A DNA stretch of 8,726 bases from an uncultured Lachnospiraceae bacterium (lineage in GTDB: Bacteria > Bacillota > Clostridia > Lachnospirales > Lachnospiraceae). The position numbers and the translations under genes were made by a program. Where the stretch lies: positions 1 to 8,726 of the forward strand of contig CAJUHN010000167.1 of the NCBI GenBank assembly GCA_910585935.1, given 5' to 3'. Each line of letters opens with the position of its first letter. Positions within the stretch are counted from its first letter, which is position 1. The notes under the pieces were generated by a model. The model saw only the letters and a program-made list of their open reading frames with translations, was not told where the DNA came from and made no database searches. Below, piece by piece: positions 1-5,565 of the stretch.

Positions 1-140
1 GCAAGGAAGTATTCCATAAGAAGCCCCTTGGAAGACGTCGGCACTTAATGAGCGATTTCGCAAGAAGCGAAACCGCGAATTTAGTACCGCTACGTCTGAA
101 ACGGAGCGAAAGCGCGGCTTCGGTGGAATACTTCCTTGCC
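1..140 (+). repeat. Structured repeat element, copy 1 (5' base cut by window edge)
   Basis: This is one of four copies of an imperfectly conserved element. Its ends are perfect inverted repeats: bases 1-16 pair with 124-139, and base 140 would pair with a base lost at the window edge (copy 4 carries that G). Inside, GAAGCC at 20-25 pairs with GGCTTC at 116-121, and AGACGT at 33-38 with ACGTCT at 92-97. GCGATTTCGC at 52-61 forms an apical hairpin with GCGAAACCGC at 67-76 around the loop AAGAA, with one A-C mismatch. A small GCGAAAGC hairpin lies at 106-113. The element ends 31 nt past the stop codon of the Hsp70-like gene, antisense to it. No transposase is present. Strand is given as the orientation in which the GNRA-like GAAA loop reads. 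Whether it acts as RNA, as folded DNA or as a mobile unit is unknown. Confidence 0.85.
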
Positions 141-171
141 TCCGCGGCTCTCCCTTTCAAATCTCCCCCTC

Positions 172-2787
172 CTATTTCGTCCCATCAAAGAAATTCGTCA
201 CCCATCCATCTGTTTCAAATAAGAAAAAGTGTTCTGGTCCTAGCATCAACTGTCCTTGCTTTCTTAACACAGGCACGACATGAAACCCCCATCTTTCCTC
301 ATCTGCGAGCACAAAAAATTTTAATTCCTGATTCACAATCGAATCCACATCATCCTGCAAAATTTCCTCTCGATATTTCCTCACAATATTCTCTGGCTGT
401 TCCTCCTTAAAATCCTTTGGATTAAAAGCACAATTATATTTATACTGTTCCTGTCCCTCCGCATTTTTTAAAATCAATTCCAGATTCAAATCCGCCATAT
501 TCCTAGAAATATACCCTCTGATATTCTCTCTATCCAGACTATGAATCAATATCTTCTCTTCCCCCGTATGCGTCCTAGCTGTAATTAAATATGGAAATAC
601 TGGCTGTTCATTTACAATTCTTATATTCGCATATCCAAATTTTTTATCCTTTAAATATTTAATCGCCCCATCTAAACAGATAAGTTTCAATTCATATTTC
701 CCCTGAAAATTATTCTCTCTTTTCGACGATTCAATAATCTTCCCCGGAATAAACTCCTTGAGCGCATCCCGAAAAAGCTCAATCTTACAAGACTGCCCGG
801 TCAGACGCAAAATAGAATATTGCGGCAAATCCCCATTTTCATAAGAAGGATAAATAAACCGTTTCACAATCCCATAAATATCCGCCTTTAAAAGCCGATT
901 CAATTCATGAATACTCAAATACACCGTCGGAATATCCTTGATCAAATGCAGCCCGTCCCCCTCTCGCACAGACAACTTCCACCTATCTACCACCAACGTC
1001 TTTGTCACTGTTTCTGTAAAATCTATACTGCTAACTGCTATTCTCAAAATATCCTTTGGACTAAAAAACTCCTGCTTAATCTGTTCCGCTATTTGAAACA
1101 AAAAATAAAAATTATTTTTTACCGCATAATATTCTAAATTACTGCTATGTTCATACTCCTTAAACTTAGTAGGCAGCACTTGCTCTGCCTTTTGATATTC
1201 CTCATCCAAACTGCCATACACTTCTTTTATACTCGTTTCATCTACACGCCTGAAAATATCATTTCCCAACCCCCAAATAATCTGTGCTGGTTCTATCATC
1301 TCTATCTGTGCGAGCGAACGCGCCAAAGAAATTTTCAATAATTGCATAATACGATAAGTGAGATTATTCCCTCCAAAATTAGTATCTCCATTCTCATATG
1401 CCGTGGCGATATCTATCTGATAAGACACCCTTTGATCTTCTATCCGAAACGTACAAGAAGACAAATCCGTTGTCCCTCCTCCACAGTCAATCACCAGCGC
1501 CTTATACTCTTCCCCCTCTTCATATTGATGCTTTTCCACTAATTCTGAAATAGAATTATAAATCACCGCAACACCTTCATCTAACATATCCTGTTCTTCC
1601 AACTCATATTCTGGAAAAATCTCTTTAAAAAACTCTATAAACAAATTTTTCTGTTTCACAGGAGCAGAAATATGCAGCCCCTTAAAATTACATTTAAACC
1701 TCTGTCTAGCTGTCGCAATCACATACTCTAAAAAAGCCCTTATCATATCTCTTCTTTTCACAAAACTTCTATGCCCATTTCTATCCGCAATCTCTTCCAC
1801 CCTATCCGCATCACTCACCCAACGCTTCAAATCATAAAAAATACAAAACCCTTCCTCTAAATAACTCTTATGAAATAACTGATTCGCCTGATGCCCAAAC
1901 GCATACTGAATATTCTTTCCATCCACCTGAATGATTCCCACCACCGTAGGCAAAATAGGCGTCATTTCTTCTCCCTTTTCCACGTCCAAATAATAAACAT
2001 AATTCACCTGATCCTTTTTTAACCGTTCCGCTGCCGGATCATCTCCTAACTGCTCCAAATACCCTGTATCCAAATAAATCCCTGCCGTAGTATTAGAAGT
2101 CCCAAAATCAATCGCCAATGGCATATTACTTTCCAATATCTCTTTCACCTGAAAACTCATAATAGGAACAGAATACACTAAAATATGCTCTGGCAAAAGC
2201 GCATGTTCTTCCATATAAATATGATATAATAAATCCGACTGACTCTTATCCATACAATACAAAGTATAATTTCTCACCGAAGATTCATAACACTCAATCT
2301 CCTCCGACTTCGTTAAATATAACTGTTTCGTATCCCCCTGATACGCGCGCACTTGAAAAATCGCACAAATTTCATCTCCACTCACCAAAAGCGCATTCGT
2401 ATCCACAATATCCGAATGATAGCCTATCGTAAATTGATCAAAATACTCGATAGAAAGCCCCTGATATGCCGTAATCTTCGCACACCCCTTTATCACCTTA
2501 GACTGATAATGTATTTTCGCTGTCTTTATCAAAGTTTCTAACCGTTTCATTCCCTCCACCGAAGACTTTGTAATAAACAGCTTCTCCTTCCTCCCACGAA
2601 ACCGCATAATCTGCCGAATTAATTCATCTTTATCTAATGGCGATTGTATCCCATTAATAATTTTCTCCCTATAACAAATTTCCCTGAGCTGATAAGTTGT
2701 CATAAACTCCAGCTCTTCCCTGCTATAATACTGATGTTTTTCCTTTTTCAATCCATCTTTATTTAAAGTATAACTAAATCGATTCAT
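172..2787 (-). CDS. Hsp70/actin-fold ATPase-like protein with SAP-like N-terminus
   Basis: An 871-residue protein. Actin/Hsp70-superfamily nucleotide-binding motifs are present in the right order: phosphate-1 AIDFGTSNTTAG (about 225-236), an ISAPVKQKN stretch resembling the Hsp70 ITVPA segment (about 373), DEGVAVIYNS resembling NEPTAAALAYG (about 403), phosphate-2 VIDCGGGTTDLS (about 432-443), GGNNLT (about 472) and the adenosine motif LRLTGQS (about 661). It probably binds and hydrolyses ATP in the cytoplasm. The nucleotide-binding part starts only near residue 220. Before it, residues 29-65 (MTTYQLREICYRE... DKDELIRQIM) resemble a SAP/HeH-type helix-extension-helix motif, followed by a roughly 150-residue unassigned region. 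The last 150 residues are predicted mixed beta and do not clearly match a DnaK substrate-binding domain, so this is not DnaK itself. Start: ATG at 2787 has GGGAAGGG 10 nt upstream; an in-frame TTG at 2796 would leave only 1 nt. It is last of the three-gene block. Clients are unknown. Confidence 0.85.
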   Translation of the reverse strand: MNRFSYTLNKDGLKKEKHQYYSREELEFMTTYQLREICYREKIINGIQSPLDKDELIRQIMRFRGRKEKLFITKSSVEGMKRLETLIKTAKIHYQSKVIKGCAKITAYQGLSIEYFDQFTIGYHSDIVDTNALLVSGDEICAIFQVRAYQGDTKQLYLTKSEEIECYESSVRNYTLYCMDKSQSDLLYHIYMEEHALLPEHILVYSVPIMSFQVKEILESNMPLAIDFGTSNTTAGIYLDTGYLEQLGDDPAAERLKKDQVNYVYYLDVEKGEEMTPILPTVVGIIQVDGKNIQYAFGHQANQLFHKSYLEEGFCIFYDLKRWVSDADRVEEIADRNGHRSFVKRRDMIRAFLEYVIATARQRFKCNFKGLHISAPVKQKNLFIEFFKEIFPEYELEEQDMLDEGVAVIYNSISELVEKHQYEEGEEYKALVIDCGGGTTDLSSCTFRIEDQRVSYQIDIATAYENGDTNFGGNNLTYRIMQLLKISLARSLAQIEMIEPAQIIWGLGNDIFRRVDETSIKEVYGSLDEEYQKAEQVLPTKFKEYEHSSNLEYYAVKNNFYFLFQIAEQIKQEFFSPKDILRIAVSSIDFTETVTKTLVVDRWKLSVREGDGLHLIKDIPTVYLSIHELNRLLKADIYGIVKRFIYPSYENGDLPQYSILRLTGQSCKIELFRDALKEFIPGKIIESSKRENNFQGKYELKLICLDGAIKYLKDKKFGYANIRIVNEQPVFPYLITARTHTGEEKILIHSLDRENIRGYISRNMADLNLELILKNAEGQEQYKYNCAFNPKDFKEEQPENIVRKYREEILQDDVDSIVNQELKFFVLADEERWGFHVVPVLRKQGQLMLGPEHFFLFETDGWVTNFFDGTK

Positions 2788-2797
2788 CTTTCCCAAA

Positions 2798-2805
2798 CCC
2801 TTCCC
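2798..2805 (-). promoter_or_regulatory. Ribosome binding site deciding start of the Hsp70-like gene
   Basis: On the minus strand GGGAAGGG ends 10 nt before the ATG at 2787. The upstream in-frame TTG at 2796 would have only one base of spacing, so the ATG is the better start. Confidence 0.5.
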
Positions 2806-2900
2806 AGCATTTTCTCATTCCATCATCCAACTCACTTTTCTTCTAAATCAAATACCCTTCTACAATCATCCGCTTAACTCATTGCTCCCAGAAATAAATC

Positions 2901-3593
2901 TTAATAAATTTCTATTTCATTTATTTTCATTGTCTTATCCACACCAATCACCCCAAAATGATATTTCCAAAATACCCTCACCTGATAACTCAAAGGAAGA
3001 AACATTTCCAATACAAACCGCAATGCCCTCTCTTTCCTCTCCGTCTTTCTATCATCTACATATAACAACAACTTTTGCTTCTCTGCTTTCACCTGATACA
3101 ACATAGCATTTGGATACAAAACCAAAACCGCCTTCCGAAATAACACCAGAGAAGACCCCGTCTGCTGTTGTGCAAACACCAACGTAGTCAACCGATTCTG
3201 CTGATGAGATTTTATACAATTAAAATTTCGGGCGACCTCCTCCCCAAAATTTCCTCCTGCTATCTCTTCCATAAACTTCCGAATATATAATTCCCGTTTA
3301 GAAATCCCATGTTTTAAATCTGTATATAACAACACATGAATCGCACAATCAAACAAATACCTTTGAAACTCCTCAAAATCATCTACTTCCTCTTTCAATA
3401 AATCCCGAAAAATATCACAAAACCGATATAACGCATTAATCTCTATCCTCTTTTTTCTAACAACATCTTGATTGATAACAGAAAAAGACTGCTCATAATA
3501 AGGGCTATAATCCTCTGCCTGTTCAAAAAACAAATCTTCCTCTTTTATCCCTGATTCCTTTGCACGCAATGCAATATCCCAAATAAAATTCAT
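2901..3593 (-). CDS. Uncharacterised 230-residue protein
   Basis: I cannot assign a family with confidence. The protein is soluble-looking, with no signal peptide or membrane helix. The N-terminal half (1-125) is mostly helical and contains IWDIALRAKESGI (4-16), SPYYEQSF (30-37) and EINALYRFCDIFRDLL (51-66). The C-terminal half alternates strands and helices and ends with LRFVLEMFLPLSYQVRVFWK (191-210) and a short beta-rich tail. The ATG at 3593 follows AGGGAG with 6-nt spacing. It lies 66 nt after the 438-residue gene and 113 nt before the Hsp70-like gene, on the same strand, so co-transcription is likely. The C-terminal 'helix, FLP, strand' pattern recalls the end of baseplate-type proteins and the C-terminus of the preceding gene product, but this is only a visual impression. 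Function unknown; possibly a structural or adaptor partner of its neighbours. Confidence 0.75.
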   Translation of the reverse strand: MNFIWDIALRAKESGIKEEDLFFEQAEDYSPYYEQSFSVINQDVVRKKRIEINALYRFCDIFRDLLKEEVDDFEEFQRYLFDCAIHVLLYTDLKHGISKRELYIRKFMEEIAGGNFGEEVARNFNCIKSHQQNRLTTLVFAQQQTGSSLVLFRKAVLVLYPNAMLYQVKAEKQKLLLYVDDRKTERKERALRFVLEMFLPLSYQVRVFWKYHFGVIGVDKTMKINEIEIY

Positions 3594-3659
3594 AAATAAC
3601 TCCCTTTCCTTTGTTGTAACTTTCCCCCACTACCTTTAAACAGTTGACAAACTCTTCCC

Positions 3660-4976
3660 TTATAAAAACATCCCCACACAATAATACTCTGGAAACAACT
3701 TCTGTATCTGCGTCACCAAAAAACTCATAATATCTTCATTCAAATAATCCTGTTTCCTCTGTTTAAAATATAATATCATCGTCTGTTGAGATGTCCCAAT
3801 TCGGATTTCATCCTTTATAAAATCATCCATAGAATAAGTCAGTATCTTCTTCTTTTCCGGTTTCCTATTCTGTACCTTTACCTCTTCAAATGTGATATAA
3901 TCCTCATATTGAAAAGAAGCTATCAACCTCGCAATTTCTGATTTTGTCTTCACACTTTTTTGATACATCTGATTAATACTCCCCACAAAACTCTCCTGAT
4001 ATTGATTAGAAAGCACAGGATAAAGATACTTCAACTTTTCTGGCTTTTTATTAATCCGATATATCCTCCAATTACAAGGATCTTTCACAGGACAAGTCAT
4101 AATCAAATCCCCTTCTAGCCTCCGAATATTGGTAATCTCAATATCCGTATTACAGATCAAATATTGACTATTTGCATCTAACCGATGCGCAAAAATCCGA
4201 TGTTCATAATTAATCTTATCAATACAAGGATCAGGATACGTGCTAGTCTTCTCTGTAAACGCCGTCAAATTCCAAAGAGGTATATACTGATACCTCACAG
4301 ATGCCTGATATTCCTCAAAATCCACCCTAATCTCCTGTATCATTTCCTCCTGATTCTCACATAACTCACAATCCTCTGGCAATACTAAATATACATCAAA
4401 CATTTTATGTAAATACGCACTGCACACCGTCATCCAAGGCAAATAATTAGATCCAAAAATATGATAAAGCTCTTGTATCATATCCAAATAATCCCTATTC
4501 TTCTTCACCAAAAACAAAACGGAATACTCTTTCTTATCCGTCCGAATAACCCCCTTATATCGGCGATTCTCATCTGAAAATTCCCTCACCTTCTGTATAT
4601 TCGCCTCCAAATATATCGTATATAACCGATAAGGCTCTCCCCCCTTTACACATTCCCATAAACTCTCTAATTCTATTTCCTTCTCCTCTACATCACTTTC
4701 CCTCATAGGATTCATAAATAAATCCGTAGCATCATAATGTTCTAAATCCGTGAGCGTCAAATAAATTGCATAATCATTCTGTTTCGATTGAAACTCCCTT
4801 AACACCCTCTTTTCCAACCCCTGATATTCCTTTTGCGTATACTCAAATAACTCTAACATCAACTTCCCCACCACTTCCTTAAAAACCACCTTATCCTTTA
4901 AAGATTCTATCTCTAATAAACGCTTATCAATATAATCCTCCATATTAAAATCTGGCTCAAATATCCTCTTATCCAT
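3660..4976 (-). CDS. Uncharacterised 438-residue protein
   Basis: Large soluble-looking protein rich in Tyr, Glu and Lys, without signal peptide or membrane segment. No family is recognised with confidence. The N-terminal 70 residues are helical and charged. Residues of note include WECVKGGEPYRLYTIYLEAN (about 107-126), a LPWMTVCSAYLHKMFDVYLV segment (about 179-198) and RYQYIPLWNLTAF (about 228-240). The C-terminus FLVTQIQKLFPEYYCVGMFL (419-438) looks like the end of the next gene product. The 'IPLWNLTAF...' stretch faintly recalls the conserved NLF region of TssF-like baseplate proteins, but one short match is not enough to name it. Start: ATG at 4976 has GTGAGG 8 nt upstream. A TTG two codons earlier (4982) would leave only 2 nt after GAGG, so ATG is preferred. 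First gene of block 2; its upstream region carries structured element copy 3, in sense. Confidence 0.78.
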   Translation of the reverse strand: MDKRIFEPDFNMEDYIDKRLLEIESLKDKVVFKEVVGKLMLELFEYTQKEYQGLEKRVLREFQSKQNDYAIYLTLTDLEHYDATDLFMNPMRESDVEEKEIELESLWECVKGGEPYRLYTIYLEANIQKVREFSDENRRYKGVIRTDKKEYSVLFLVKKNRDYLDMIQELYHIFGSNYLPWMTVCSAYLHKMFDVYLVLPEDCELCENQEEMIQEIRVDFEEYQASVRYQYIPLWNLTAFTEKTSTYPDPCIDKINYEHRIFAHRLDANSQYLICNTDIEITNIRRLEGDLIMTCPVKDPCNWRIYRINKKPEKLKYLYPVLSNQYQESFVGSINQMYQKSVKTKSEIARLIASFQYEDYITFEEVKVQNRKPEKKKILTYSMDDFIKDEIRIGTSQQTMILYFKQRKQDYLNEDIMSFLVTQIQKLFPEYYCVGMFL

Positions 4977-4984
4977 AATCAATA

Positions 4985-4990
4985 CCTCAC
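4985..4990 (-). promoter_or_regulatory. Ribosome binding site deciding start of the 438-residue gene
   Basis: GTGAGG on the minus strand stands 8 nt before the ATG at 4976. The in-frame TTG at 4982 would sit only 2 nt after GAGG, which is too close for initiation. Confidence 0.5.
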
Positions 4991-5074
4991 ATTTTCCTTA
5001 TCCAAAATCAATCTATAACAACACATACTAAATTCACCCACAAATATTCCCTCCCACACTCCACCCAAAGGTTC

Positions 5075-5232
5075 GCACAGAAAGGGAATACCTCTTCCAA
5101 CGAAGCCGCGCTCCCACTCCGTTCCAGACGTAGCGGACACTAAATTCGCAGCCCCGCTTCTTGCGGAACTGCTCATTAAGTGCCAACGTCTTCCAAGGGG
5201 CTTCTTTTGGAAGAGGTATTCCCTTTCTGTGC
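5075..5232 (-). repeat. Structured repeat element, copy 3 (inverted, divergent terminal stem)
   Basis: The core matches copies 1 and 2, read on the minus strand, but the terminal stem has an almost entirely different sequence. Bases 5075-5100 and 5207-5232 are perfect 26-base reverse complements. The apical hairpin pairs 5148-5157 with 5163-5172 over all ten positions (two G-U when read as minus-strand RNA). The inner stem CACT/AGTG pairs fully, with one bulged base before GG/CC. The small hairpin reads GTGGGAGC instead of GCGAAAGC, which keeps a GNRA-type loop. The 3' end on the minus strand is 98 nt before the ATG of the 438-residue gene, so the element would lie in that gene's mRNA leader if transcription starts upstream. 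It could be a cis-acting leader, an RNA processing site, or simply an inserted mobile unit. Confidence 0.85.
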
Positions 5233-5233
5233 T

Positions 5234-5254
5234 AGTTTATCGCATGGATAAACT
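5234..5254. promoter_or_regulatory. 8-bp dyad (AGTTTATC-N5-GATAAACT) next to copy 3
   Basis: AGTTTATC at 5234-5241 and GATAAACT at 5247-5254 are perfect inverted repeats around GCATG. The dyad sits one base from the outer end of structured element copy 3 and about 30 nt downstream, on the minus strand, of a TATAAT at 5285-5290. That placement fits an operator or a leader hairpin for the downstream block, or a feature of the element's insertion site. No regulator is visible here, so its role is unknown. Confidence 0.35.
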
Positions 5255-5382
5255 GATAAAACACCTTGGTAATCCCTACAAACTATTATAATTTTTTGGC
5301 ACTCTACAAAACCAAAACTTCTATTTTTACACTTTTATATACATATAATACATAACACCATACAACTCTTTTTATTCACCCC

Positions 5383-5405
5383 AGAACAGCCAACAAACGA
5401 GCAAA
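5383..5405 (+). repeat. Conserved 23-nt upstream flank of element copy 2
   Basis: The 23 bases just before the terminal stem of copy 2 match those before copy 4 (8650-8672) at 18 of 23 positions, sharing CAGCCAAC. The repeated unit therefore extends beyond the stem in this subtype. Copy 3, with a different terminal stem, lacks the flank. The same flank cannot be checked for copy 1, which lies at the window edge. Confidence 0.6.
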
Positions 5406-5540
5406 GGCAAGGAATAATTCCAAAAGAAGCCCCTTGGAAGACGTTGGCACTTAATGAGCAGCTCCATAAGGAGTTGCGAATTTAGTACCGCTACGTCTGG
5501 AACGGAGCGAAAGCGCGGCTTCGTTGGAATATTCCTTGCC
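5406..5540 (+). repeat. Structured repeat element, copy 2
   Basis: This complete copy starts GGCAAGGAAT and ends ATTCCTTGCC; the terminal stem is nearly perfect with one extra A on the 5' side. The inner stem AGACGT/ACGTCT and the GAAGCC/GGCTTC pairing are as in copy 1. The apical hairpin has different bases but still pairs: 5458-5465 with 5470-5477, 8 bp with one G-U, loop ATAA. It ends 25 nt past the stop of the TPR/PP2C-like gene, antisense to it. The first 45 nt of its core are almost the same as those of copy 3, although the two copies have different terminal stems and opposite orientation. Confidence 0.85.
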
Positions 5541-5565
5541 GACGCGCCCCTTTGTCAAAATGTTC

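Larger units (their letters stand above)
5233..5405. other. AT-rich spacer between the divergent element copies 2 and 3
   Basis: No gene is seen here. The spacer holds the 8-bp dyad at its low end. A minus-strand TATAAT at 5285-5290 lacks a good -35 (best is TTGGTT at 19-nt spacing, 3/6 matches). A plus-strand TATAAT lies at 5344-5349, also without a convincing -35, 56 nt before element copy 2. Either could start transcription, the first towards the three-gene block, the second through copy 2, but the sequence alone does not settle it. Bases 5383-5405 resemble the flank of copy 4. Confidence 0.5.

Noticed and set aside
1..140. Insertion sequence or CRISPR origin for the repeats
   Set aside because: No transposase, no clear target-site duplication seen, and the copies are not regularly spaced; they are far longer than CRISPR repeats.
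48..410. Plus-strand 120-residue open frame starting in copy 1
   Set aside because: It starts within the structured element and runs antisense through the Hsp70-like gene; no ribosome binding site and low-complexity Pro/Ser/His composition.
3594..3659. Terminator or separate promoter between the 438- and 230-residue genes
   Set aside because: No stem followed by a U-run and no paired -35/-10; the 66-nt gap only shows an AGGGAG ribosome binding site.
4977..4982. TTG start giving a 440-residue form of the 438-residue protein
   Set aside because: Only 2 nt separates GAGG from that TTG; the ATG at 4976 has an 8-nt spacing.
4979..5176. Minus-strand 65-residue open frame across copy 3
   Set aside because: Begins at the element ATG without a good ribosome binding site and shares residues with the other element frames; kept only as a low-interest finding.
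5406..5540. Copy 2 as an intrinsic terminator for block 1
   Set aside because: It can form a strong hairpin on the minus-strand transcript 25 nt after the stop, but no U-run follows and the element occurs elsewhere in sense before a gene.
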